The notes under the pieces are model-generated. The model made no database searches and had not been told where the DNA came from. It saw nothing but the letters and a program-made list of their open reading frames with translations. Shown one piece after another: positions 1 to 7,606 of a DNA stretch of 64,000 bases (positions within the stretch are counted from its first letter, which is position 1; every line of letters begins with the position of its first letter). Both the position numbers and the translations under genes were made by a program. The stretch is from DATBAX01 sp963762965 (lineage in GTDB: Bacteria; Acidobacteriota; Terriglobia; Terriglobales; Acidobacteriaceae), in the NCBI GenBank assembly GCA_963762965.1, contig CAVXME010000005.1, positions 46,781 through 110,780 on the forward strand, in the 5' to 3' direction.

Positions 1-441
1 CAGACCACCCTGCGTTCCGTACTCGGCGAACAGGAGTTGGACGAACTGCTCTCGCACCGGGAGAAAATCAATCTGCGCCTGCAAAGCATTCTCGACACCC
101 ACACATCTCCATGGGGTGTGAAAGTCACGAACGTCGAAGTCAAACAAGTGGACATGCCTGAATCCATGCTGCGGGCCATGGCCAAACAAGCCGAAGCCGA
201 ACGCGAAAAGCGATCCAAGATCATTCATGCGGAAGGCGAATTCTCAGCCGCCCAACGCCTGGTGGATGCAGCCCATTTGCTGGCCACGGAACCGGTCAGC
301 GTGCAGCTACGTTACCTGCAAACCTTGACGGAGATTGGGGTTGAGAAAAACACCACGGTGATTTTCCCCGTCCCGGTGGATTTCTTTTCCGGGCTACAGA
401 AGATCCTGGGAAAACCCGACGGGGACGCGTCGAAGAGCTAG
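1..441 (+). CDS. Band 7/SPFH (slipin-like) protein, 3' end
   Basis: Open from base 1 in frame 1, so the 5' end lies outside the window; a TTG at 37 is internal and not the start. The visible 146 residues carry the end of an SPFH domain (VLGEQELDELLSHREKIN, then WGVKVTNVEVKQVDMPESM) followed by the alanine/glutamate-rich helix EAEREKRSKIIHAEGEF typical of slipins and stomatins, and a C-terminal helix ending in FFSGLQKILGKP. Slipins are membrane-anchored oligomeric scaffolds thought to organise membrane microdomains, often with an NfeD-type partner; that partner would lie upstream if present. The next gene starts 38 bases downstream on the same strand, so the two may be cotranscribed. Confidence 0.9.
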   Translation, partial: QTTLRSVLGEQELDELLSHREKINLRLQSILDTHTSPWGVKVTNVEVKQVDMPESMLRAMAKQAEAEREKRSKIIHAEGEFSAAQRLVDAAHLLATEPVSVQLRYLQTLTEIGVEKNTTVIFPVPVDFFSGLQKILGKPDGDASKS

Positions 442-479
442 GATGCGATCCGCTGGCCGGAAGTACATGAGGACCAAGA

Positions 480-1076
480 ATGGCAGCACCTGCATCGGAA
501 GACACTGAAATTACACTAGGCACCGGTAAGATGCTGGCCCTGTTTTTCGGGCTGGTGATCTTGTGTGCAGTGTTTTTTGGAATGGGTTTTTCGCTGGGAA
601 AGAATTCCGTTAAGCCGATGGCCGGTGATTTGTCGCCCGCAACCACTGCCACAAACGGCTCGCGTCCGTCCGCGGTCAAGCCAAACAACAGTGCGGCTCC
701 AAGCCAGGACATGACGTTTTACAAGGCAGTTGGGCAAAAAGATACGGATGCCCAATTGACGCCGAGCAGCACGAATCCCCCCGACGCGTCCACTCCGCCG
801 GCGTCAGCTCGGAGCAACCCGGCCCCCCCGGATCCCGCGACCAGCGCGGCTCCCGCCGCCGGTTATTTCGTCCAGGTCGCTGCGGTCAGCAAACAGGAGG
901 ATGCCGACGCCCTGGTTGACGCGCTCAAAAAGAAACAGTATCCCGCCGCCTCGGCGAGCCTGCCTACGGACAAGCTTTTTCACGTTCAGGTCGGCCCCTT
1001 TACCGATATTAAGGACGCCGAGTCCATGCGTAGCAAGCTGCTCAGCGATGGATACAATCCGATCGTAAAGAAATGA
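480..1076 (+). CDS. SPOR-domain inner-membrane protein
   Basis: 198 residues. A short cytoplasmic N-terminus is followed by one membrane segment (about residues 18-39, MLALFFGLVILCAVFFGMGF), a long Pro/Ser/Thr/Ala-rich periplasmic linker (about 45-125), and a C-terminal SPOR domain (about 126-198, starting GYFVQVAAVSKQEDADALV and containing FHVQVGPFTD). SPOR domains bind denuded glycan strands of septal peptidoglycan, as in FtsN and DedD, so a role in division or cell-wall remodelling is likely but inferred. A purine-rich AGGA lies about 7 bases before the ATG. Confidence 0.85.
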   Translation: MAAPASEDTEITLGTGKMLALFFGLVILCAVFFGMGFSLGKNSVKPMAGDLSPATTATNGSRPSAVKPNNSAAPSQDMTFYKAVGQKDTDAQLTPSSTNPPDASTPPASARSNPAPPDPATSAAPAAGYFVQVAAVSKQEDADALVDALKKKQYPAASASLPTDKLFHVQVGPFTDIKDAESMRSKLLSDGYNPIVKK

Positions 1077-1173
1077 TTGCAGATTTGCGAGTTTAGATTG
1101 CAGATTTTTCGCCTGAAGCGGGGATGTCCGAGTGTTTTTAAATCTACAATCTGAAATCTGAGATCCGCAATTT
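1075..1173. repeat. AT-rich dispersed palindrome, copy 1
   Basis: Between the SPOR gene and the ArsR gene. The left arm holds two ATTGCAGATTT words and the right arm holds AATCTACAATCTGAAATCTG and CCGCAATTTG, so the element can fold back on itself. A second member of the same family lies at 51517-51621 after the EVE gene. Both sit just outside coding regions and are more AT-rich than their surroundings. Mechanism and origin are unknown. Confidence 0.7.
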
Positions 1174-1182
1174 GTTTAATAT

Positions 1183-1212
1183 ATTGACATCCATCAATTT
1201 ACCGTCTATCTC
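1183..1212 (+). promoter_or_regulatory. Promoter and likely ArsR operator
   Basis: A perfect inverted repeat ATTGA-N6-TCAAT (1183-1198) overlaps a consensus -35 TTGACA (1184-1189). With a 17-base spacer this leads to a -10-like TATCTC (1207-1212). The predicted transcript would begin almost at the ATG at 1221, where no Shine-Dalgarno is visible, so the message may be leaderless. Autoregulation by the downstream ArsR-type protein is inferred. Confidence 0.5.
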
Positions 1213-1220
1213 TATCTCCC

Positions 1221-1520
1221 ATGAACAGTTCAGAGCAGAAGTTGAATCGTGTTTTGCATGCCATTGCGGACCCCACCCGCCGGCGGATTCTGCAAGCTCT
1301 TAAAGAACGCGGCGGTTGTTCCCTGGGCAAAGACATTGGCCTCTGCGCCTCCGACATCGAACTCCGGGTCCGTCTTTCACAGCCGACGATTTCGCACCAT
1401 ATGTCGATTCTCAGGAAAGCAGGGCTAGTCGAAGTAAAAAGGCTGGGTCAATGGATGTGGTATCGCAGGAAGGAATCAGCCCTGCGTGAGTTCACACAGA
1501 TGTTGCCGAAGAGTTTGTAG
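1221..1520 (+). CDS. ArsR/SmtB-family winged-helix regulator
   Basis: 99 residues, the usual size for the family. The N-terminus has the signature LHAIADPTRRRILQAL. The recognition helix is LSQPTISHHMSILRKAGLV (about 52-70), followed by the wing VKRLGQWMWYRR. The classical ELCVCDL metal motif is absent. Cys33 and Cys42 flank a short insertion (CSLGKDIGLC) and could serve as a sensing pair, but no ligand can be assigned. The palindrome overlapping its own promoter suggests autorepression. The hybrid kinase gene converges on it, so no target operon is evident here. Confidence 0.88.
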   Translation: MNSSEQKLNRVLHAIADPTRRRILQALKERGGCSLGKDIGLCASDIELRVRLSQPTISHHMSILRKAGLVEVKRLGQWMWYRRKESALREFTQMLPKSL

Positions 1521-1524
1521 GCGC

Positions 1525-4500
1525 TTATCCGGCAGCGGCTGCCTGGGTCTTTTGCAGCAAACGCCGCGCCTGCGAGATGAGATCGCCGACTTCAAACGGC
1601 TTCACGAGATAAGGAACGCTGTTCTCCTGCAAGAATTTCCTCATCTCAGGCTCGACCACGCTGGAGAAGGTAAACATCAGGTGTTTCTCTAATCCGGCGT
1701 GGCTTTCGGAAATCCATTTATAAACCTCAGGAGCGCTCCACCCACCCGCCATCCTGCCGTTAACAATCAGAGCGTCAAACGACTGAGCCGATACTTGGGT
1801 CTTGACCTGTTCTCCGTTCATGGAGGTAGTCACCTGGGCGCCAGCGCCAGCCAGCACATCGCGCTCAAATTCGAGGACGGCTTCCTCGTCTTCGACCAGC
1901 AGAATGCGTCCCTCCAGTGCCATCTCGTGACGAGGCGCGTTCCCCGCGACCGCCGCCGCCGCTCGTCCAGCGGAAGGCAAGCATACGTCAACAATGGCGC
2001 CGCCTTCGCGCGAGTTGTGTGCGGATATGTCGCCGCCGTGCTCTTTGACGATTCCATAGCAGATGCTTAGTCCGAGGCCGGTGCCTTTGCCAACGCTCTT
2101 GGTAGTGTAAAACGGCTCGAAAATGCGATTCGGTTCCTTGATCCCCCGCCCGGAATCCTGGAACTCGGCATGGACCTGTCCGTCTTTGACGTATAACCGG
2201 ACTTTCAAAGTGCCGCCCTGACCCGCTTCCAGCATGGCGTCCACAGCGTTGTTAATGATATTCAGGAACACTTGCTCTAGTTGGTGGGGGTCGCCGGTAA
2301 CGGCCGGAAGTCCGGGCTCGGTCTCCCGTTCCAGTTTTATGTTGCTGACTTTCATGTCATAGTCGCGCAACGCCAGGGTTTCATCGAGCACCTTGCAGAG
2401 GTCGACTTCCTGCTTGTGCGGTTTGCGCTGCCGGGCAAAAGACAGCAGGCTCTGCACCACGCGATGGGTGCGTTGCGCCTGCTTGAATAACTTGCTGACG
2501 AAGTCGGTGGCACGATCGCTGAGCCCCTCGGTTTCGAGGAGCTGGGCATAGCCCAGGATCGCAGTAAGCGGATTATTCAGCTCATGGGCCACTCCCGAGA
2601 TAAGCTGCCCCACCGCTGACATTTTCTCGCTTTGCAGCAATTGTTCCTGGGTTCGCCGCAGATCGTCATAGGCGCGGCAGGTCTCCTCGTAGAGCCGGAC
2701 CTTCTCCATGGTAGTGGCCAGCTGGCGGCCAATGGCGACTAGAAGGTTTTCATCGTTGCCGGTGTACTCGCGGGACTCGCGGCTGCTGATTCCCATGATT
2801 CCGATGGGATTATCCTTGCCCCATAGCAAGACCCATATCCATGAGCTTAGTCCATCGGCGCGAATGAATTCCGCTACCTGCTTCGGCACATGTGGCAAAT
2901 ATTCCGCGGTGAGCACTTCAGTGCGGGAACGGGTCACCAGATCGCCAAAGCCCTCCGCGAACTTGATTTCCGAAAGGCGGGCGCGATCCACGCTGCGCTG
3001 GCCCCAGCCGGCACGGCGGCGGAATGTGGCCTCGTCCGCATCGCAAAGATAAATTGATCCCGTCTCCGCCCCCAATAACGAAACCACCTGACGCAAAGTT
3101 AGATTCAGAATTTCGTCGAGATCGAAGGACTGGGTGGCGATGACCGCCATCGCATTTAGTGCATTCAGTTCCCGGTTGCGACGCCGGATTTCATCTTCGG
3201 CCCGCTTTTTCTCCGTGATATCCAGCAAGAAGCCCTGATAACGCTCGATCTTGCCGTTCTTGTCGCGGGTCGCAAAACTACTTTCGACTGCCGTCAACAA
3301 GGTTCCATCTTTACGCCGCAACGTCACTTCAAAGTTCCGGACAAAATTGTGCAGTTCAACCTCACGACGGAAAGTCTCACGTTGTTCGGTCGAGGCATAC
3401 AGTTCCCGGTCTACGTTCAGAGCCATGAGTTCTTCGCGGCTACTGTGGCCGAGCATGCGCACAAAAGCATCGTTGCAATCGAGCAGCTTTCCTTCTGGCG
3501 TGGCTACAAATACGCCTTCCTGGACCTGCTCGAATAGCATGCGATATTTCTCTTCCGCAATACGTCCGTCGGTGATGTCCCGGACCACATGGATCGTTCC
3601 TTTTTGCTTGCCGCCCTGCTCCAGGTAGGACGAAGTAGATACCATGGCGAAGCCGCCGAAGCAGGCATCGAGCCCTTCGTGAAAGCCTTCTTCCGTGCCC
3701 CGGCAATAAGGACATCCCTTCCACTCGCCATGGGTTCGCGGCAAGACGGTTTCGCAGTCTTTCCCGATCACCTCCGACGGGGATTGCCCGAGGCGGCGCA
3801 AGAGCGCATGGTTCGCCTTCATCACTCGGAATTCGGAATCATGCAGCAAGACGAGGTCTTGGATCGAGTCGAATGTGTTTGTCCACTGACGGTGGGAGCG
3901 TAAAATTTCTTCCACGAGCCGAAGGTTTTCAACCGCGAGCCCGAGCTGATGCGCGCTGGTGGTCAGAAATTCCATTTCGTCCGGGGTATAAGAAACCCAG
4001 TGACGGCTGCCCAGGCTGAGCGTGCCGATCATTGACTTCTTCCCCAGGACGGGCAATGTCACAACGTGGTGAAAACGTTCTTTTCTTAGGTAGGCTCTGG
4101 TCGTCTCGTCGGCGGTTGCAGTCCGCATGACGGCAGGATTCCCTTCGCGCAAAATGCGTTCCTGGGTCTCATCCAGGGCTACGGCATTCCGGTCTCGCAG
4201 GAAGTCAGACGAGAGCCCAATCTGCTGGGCCATGATCAATTTGTTGCCTTCCACCAACTGAAACCAGGCCGCCTTGGCACCCATCAGCGCCTTGAGCTCT
4301 TCCAGTGCCGTCACCATCATGGGCCCATGCTGCTGGGCGCGAGTGATGCTGGTGGTAAGCGCATTCACTGCTCCCAAACGACGGGTGCGCATCTTGGAAT
4401 CGTCAAATACCACCAACAACATGCTGAGACCAAACATTAGATCGAGGAGCAGGCCTGATCCCGGAGGCAGGTGCACGTTGACCGGCACCCAATCGAGATG

Positions 4501-5031
4501 CAGCAGCAATAGACTGATGCTCAACAACCAGGGGCCAATTTCCCAGCGAGACCAGCGGAAGCGAATCAGCACTACCGCCGCCGTAAAGGCGATCAGCCGG
4601 TAGGAAACCTCAAGGGCGACACGAAGGGTAAGGGAATCCGGCCACCACAGCACGCGCAGCACCGAATAGGCAATCACCGTGACGCTAATCACTACCAGCG
4701 GCACGAGCAGGTCGCGGGCATGAGCATACACGAAAACCGCCGCCGCGAAGAGGCACACCGCCAGAATGAATTCCGCCTGCCCAATCGCCAGGGAATACGC
4801 GGACAACGGATCTCCCACCGATCCATGCAAGGTGCAGCGCGAGACGAAATAGGCCAGCCAGCCTACGATCCAGATCAGAAGATAGCGCTCACGAAAAGTG
4901 CGGAAGACCAGCAGGCTGGCCGCAAGCACGACAAGAACAGCGGGTTCCTGGGCCGCTAAAGTAGGGGCAACCAGGCCGCTGACTTGGTTCCAGTCGGTCA
5001 AAACGCGGATATCCATTGGCGAAAGGCGCAA
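1525..5031 (-). CDS. Membrane hybrid sensor histidine kinase with degenerate receiver
   Basis: 1168 residues. The order is: a hydrophobic N-terminal sensor of about seven membrane segments (roughly 20-205), a GAF domain (about 220-375), a PAS domain with a cysteine cluster (CETVLP, CPYCRG, CFGGF; about 385-500), a second PAS (about 500-620), a second GAF (about 640-790), HisKA with His816 in GVAHELNNPL, HATPase_c with NIINNAVDAM and GKGTGLGLSI, and a C-terminal receiver (about 1050-1165). In the receiver the phospho-acceptor position is Asn1091 (ALIVNGRM) although the acidic EDEE and the lysine of LVKPF are kept, so it probably cannot be phosphorylated in the usual way. The start is a TTG at 5031; ATG at 5016 is a possible alternative. 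Divergent from the HD-GYP regulator, its probable partner. Confidence 0.9.
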   Translation of the reverse strand: MRLSPMDIRVLTDWNQVSGLVAPTLAAQEPAVLVVLAASLLVFRTFRERYLLIWIVGWLAYFVSRCTLHGSVGDPLSAYSLAIGQAEFILAVCLFAAAVFVYAHARDLLVPLVVISVTVIAYSVLRVLWWPDSLTLRVALEVSYRLIAFTAAVVLIRFRWSRWEIGPWLLSISLLLLHLDWVPVNVHLPPGSGLLLDLMFGLSMLLVVFDDSKMRTRRLGAVNALTTSITRAQQHGPMMVTALEELKALMGAKAAWFQLVEGNKLIMAQQIGLSSDFLRDRNAVALDETQERILREGNPAVMRTATADETTRAYLRKERFHHVVTLPVLGKKSMIGTLSLGSRHWVSYTPDEMEFLTTSAHQLGLAVENLRLVEEILRSHRQWTNTFDSIQDLVLLHDSEFRVMKANHALLRRLGQSPSEVIGKDCETVLPRTHGEWKGCPYCRGTEEGFHEGLDACFGGFAMVSTSSYLEQGGKQKGTIHVVRDITDGRIAEEKYRMLFEQVQEGVFVATPEGKLLDCNDAFVRMLGHSSREELMALNVDRELYASTEQRETFRREVELHNFVRNFEVTLRRKDGTLLTAVESSFATRDKNGKIERYQGFLLDITEKKRAEDEIRRRNRELNALNAMAVIATQSFDLDEILNLTLRQVVSLLGAETGSIYLCDADEATFRRRAGWGQRSVDRARLSEIKFAEGFGDLVTRSRTEVLTAEYLPHVPKQVAEFIRADGLSSWIWVLLWGKDNPIGIMGISSRESREYTGNDENLLVAIGRQLATTMEKVRLYEETCRAYDDLRRTQEQLLQSEKMSAVGQLISGVAHELNNPLTAILGYAQLLETEGLSDRATDFVSKLFKQAQRTHRVVQSLLSFARQRKPHKQEVDLCKVLDETLALRDYDMKVSNIKLERETEPGLPAVTGDPHQLEQVFLNIINNAVDAMLEAGQGGTLKVRLYVKDGQVHAEFQDSGRGIKEPNRIFEPFYTTKSVGKGTGLGLSICYGIVKEHGGDISAHNSREGGAIVDVCLPSAGRAAAAVAGNAPRHEMALEGRILLVEDEEAVLEFERDVLAGAGAQVTTSMNGEQVKTQVSAQSFDALIVNGRMAGGWSAPEVYKWISESHAGLEKHLMFTFSSVVEPEMRKFLQENSVPYLVKPFEVGDLISQARRLLQKTQAAAAG

Positions 5032-5149
5032 ATCGCTATGTTCTTAATTAGCATGTCTGCGGGAGTTACCAATGGGCTTTCCCATAGCAGTCGGTTACTT
5101 TAGGCACTAGATAGTGGGTTAGAATCGGACGTAGACTGAAAGTATCCCC

Positions 5150-6286
5150 ATGCCCGCCGACCGCATTCTCATCGTCGATGACGAGGAACCAATCCGCGAG
5201 ATTGTGTCCGCCTTGTTGACGACCGCAAAGTATCAGTGCCGTCAGGCCGCTTCCGGTTTGGAAGCTCTGGCCATACTGGATTCCGGCGAAGAATTCGATC
5301 TCATGCTCTCCGACCTGATCATGGCGGAATTGGATGGCATCGGCCTGCTGGAACGCACCAAAGAAAGATTCCCCGACATGCCGGTGGTCATGGTGACCGC
5401 CGTGAACGACATCTCCGTCGCTCTGGCCGCCATTCGCAACGGCGCTTACGATTACCTGCTAAAACCTTTTGAGCGGGAGCAGTTGCTGGTCACGGTCAGC
5501 CGCGCTCTGGAGAACCGTCGCCTGAAAATGGAGAACCGCCAGTATCAGACCAACCTGGAAGCTCTGGTCACGGCGCGCACCGAGCAGCTGCGCAACGCCA
5601 TCGGTACACTGGAGCGTTCCTACGACATCACTTTGGAAGCGTTAGGCGATGTGCTTGACTTGAAAGATTCCGAGACCGAGGGCCACTCCAAACGGGTCAC
5701 GGCTTTTACCATCGCCATCGCCCGCGCGGTTGGGTTGTCCGCCGATCAGATCCGGGTGATCGCCCGCGGCGCGTTCTTGCACGATATCGGCAAGGTGGCG
5801 ATCCCGGATGCGATTCTTCGCAAACCCGCGGCCTTGAACGCCGATGAAATGGCGATCATGCAGGAGCACTGCTACCGCGGATATCAGATGTTGAAAAAGA
5901 TCCCCTACCTGTCCGAAGCTGCGGAAATCGTTTATTCCCATCAGGAGCGGTATGACGGGACCGGCTATCCGCGTGGACTCAAGGGCGAGGAAATTCCCCT
6001 CGGCGCAAGGCTTTTTTCGGTCGCTGATACTCTGGACGCAATCACTTCCGATCGTGTCTACCGCCGCGCGCAAACTCTACAGGCCGCACGCGAGGAAATT
6101 GAGCGCTGGTCGGGACGTCAGTTTGATCCTGACGTAGTCCGCACATTTCTCTCCATGCCGGAAAATATTTGGGGGGACCTACGGAAAGAGATCGAGGCGC
6201 AGATTTTCCGGTTTTCCTATACCCCCACTCCTACTCCAAAGCCTCCTGCCGCGAAACCTTCCGCTCCCGCCAAACCCCAGGTGTAG
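5150..6286 (+). CDS. Response regulator with HD-GYP domain (c-di-GMP phosphodiesterase)
   Basis: 378 residues, RpfG-like. The receiver has Asp9-Asp12 acidic residues, phospho-acceptor Asp55 in LMLSDLIM and Lys105 in LLKPF. A coiled linker (about 120-160) leads to an HD-GYP domain (about 160-345) with HDIGK at 211-215 and DGTGYPRGLKGEEIPL around 269-284. The C-terminal tail is Pro/Ala-rich. HD-GYP enzymes hydrolyse c-di-GMP to GMP or pGpG; all diagnostic residues are present, so activity is likely. The gene is divergent from the hybrid kinase with 118 bases between them, which supports a shared signalling pathway. The PilZ-domain protein further along could be one reader of the same messenger. 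Confidence 0.92.
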   Translation: MPADRILIVDDEEPIREIVSALLTTAKYQCRQAASGLEALAILDSGEEFDLMLSDLIMAELDGIGLLERTKERFPDMPVVMVTAVNDISVALAAIRNGAYDYLLKPFEREQLLVTVSRALENRRLKMENRQYQTNLEALVTARTEQLRNAIGTLERSYDITLEALGDVLDLKDSETEGHSKRVTAFTIAIARAVGLSADQIRVIARGAFLHDIGKVAIPDAILRKPAALNADEMAIMQEHCYRGYQMLKKIPYLSEAAEIVYSHQERYDGTGYPRGLKGEEIPLGARLFSVADTLDAITSDRVYRRAQTLQAAREEIERWSGRQFDPDVVRTFLSMPENIWGDLRKEIEAQIFRFSYTPTPTPKPPAAKPSAPAKPQV

Positions 6287-6312
6287 GTCCTTGGGCCCTG
6301 ATCGAAGCTCCT

Positions 6313-7101
6313 CTACTTGCTAGCTGCTGAAATCCGCATGGAATCCAGCTGCACATCGCGCTGAATCACCATTTCGAAAGTCGTTCCCGACGGCATATTC
6401 ACGTCCCGTCCCCGCCCCAAAAGGGCAATCGCCGTCCCTACAGCACCACCCACTCCAGCGCCAATCAAGCCTCCTTTGGCGCCATTGCTCAAAGCACCGA
6501 CAGCTGCGCCACTGCCTGCGCTGGATGCGATGGTGGTCGCTTCGTCTCCCGCCTGGCTGTCCTGTTGGATGGTTCCCTCTTTGTCCTTGATGCCGGTTTT
6601 ATCAACTCCAGGCGCACTCTCCAGAGAGCCTGGTAGCACCACCGTGTAGCCGCTGGGATAGATGAGCGTGGTGAAGTGCATCAGCACTTCCGCGCGACCT
6701 TTGATGTGCCCGCCCCGTTCGATATGGCTGATCCTGCCCTGCACGTAGGTTCCGGCGGGAATGAGGATGCGATCGTTCAGCGCGAAAGGGAAGGTCGTTT
6801 CTGCGTACACAGCGGCACCCTCTTGCGTACCTTTTGTCGAGATGGCATGTTTAAGCTCGAGCGCAAGCTTGGTACCTGCCGGGACGGTTACTGTATTCGG
6901 GTTAGCCGCCGCAGGAGGAGTCGCAACGGCGGATGCTGGAGCGGAGCTTGCAACCGGCTTGTTCGGCGAGGCATCCGGTGAGCTTGTATTCTGTGGCGAA
7001 GCATTTTCTGATGCCTGCGACGGAGCCGTTGGGGACGAGGGCGACGAGGTTTGTGCGGTCAGCCACGCAGACAGCAGAACCAAAGCGATGATCAGGCGCA
7101 C
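6313..7101 (-). CDS. Secreted glycine-zipper protein of unknown function
   Basis: 262 residues with a short signal peptide (MRLIIALVLLSAWLTAQT), a Ser/Pro/Ala-rich linker (about 20-70), a beta-rich domain (VTVPAGTKLALELKHAIS, ILIPAGTYVQGRISHIERGG; about 72-165) and a Gly/Ala-rich glycine-zipper-like stretch (GAAVGALSNGAKGGLIGAGV, about 195-225). The beta-rich part resembles proteins annotated as TrbI/VirB10-like in acidobacteria, but no other conjugation gene is present. A membrane-associated or envelope role is inferred. It converges on the HD-GYP gene. Confidence 0.7.
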   Translation of the reverse strand: MRLIIALVLLSAWLTAQTSSPSSPTAPSQASENASPQNTSSPDASPNKPVASSAPASAVATPPAAANPNTVTVPAGTKLALELKHAISTKGTQEGAAVYAETTFPFALNDRILIPAGTYVQGRISHIERGGHIKGRAEVLMHFTTLIYPSGYTVVLPGSLESAPGVDKTGIKDKEGTIQQDSQAGDEATTIASSAGSGAAVGALSNGAKGGLIGAGVGGAVGTAIALLGRGRDVNMPSGTTFEMVIQRDVQLDSMRISAASK

Positions 7102-7250
7102 GATCTACCTCCCAAGACAAAGTGTCGCAGTCTCCAGGGACCATGGACGCCACGTATAAACACTCTGGGAAACTGCTGCTAATGCAGGATAGGATGCAAC
7201 CGATTCCACAAATGTCGCTTGGATGGTTGAGATTGGGATCTTGCAGAGAG

Positions 7251-7535
7251 CTACTCGCCGCCGCCCGTCCGTTTGAGCTGGCTCTCTCTAACATTCCCCA
7301 TGAATTGCGATTGCAGCCGCTGCGCGCAAAGCTCGCCGCAGACGTGCAAAGTACCCTCCCGCGCGGCAATCTCCTCGTCCCACGGACACAGATAAAGCAC
7401 CGGCCGGTTAAATTCACCAAAAGACGTCCACATAATCCACCAGTGGTCTGTGGATCTCTTCAAAGTCCCGCAATTGGGGCCGGCACACCGGTAGTACGGG
7501 TTGGGCGCCGGCGCTCTTCCGCTTATAACTTCCAT
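7251..7535 (-). CDS. Small cysteine-rich protein of unknown function
   Basis: 94 residues from ATG at 7535. Five cysteines are arranged as CAGPNC near residue 17, LCPWDEE near 49, and CGELC near 66, suggesting a small zinc-binding fold. Tryptophan- and tyrosine-rich segments (DHWWIMW) lie between. No signal peptide is seen. The upstream overlapping frames are shadows. I do not recognise the family. Reading-frame quality and the ordered cysteines support a real gene, but it could still be spurious. Confidence 0.55.
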   Translation of the reverse strand: MEVISGRAPAPNPYYRCAGPNCGTLKRSTDHWWIMWTSFGEFNRPVLYLCPWDEEIAAREGTLHVCGELCAQRLQSQFMGNVRESQLKRTGGGE

Positions 7536-7606
7536 TGGTCTTAACTCACCTGCGTAAAAATGCCTGCTTCATTCTAGCCAATTCAAACCCTACCGTGCGC
7601 GCAGGA

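Noticed and set aside
6313..7101. TrbI/VirB10 conjugation protein
   Set aside because: Only a loose resemblance of a beta-rich domain; no other transfer genes nearby, so no secretion system is called.
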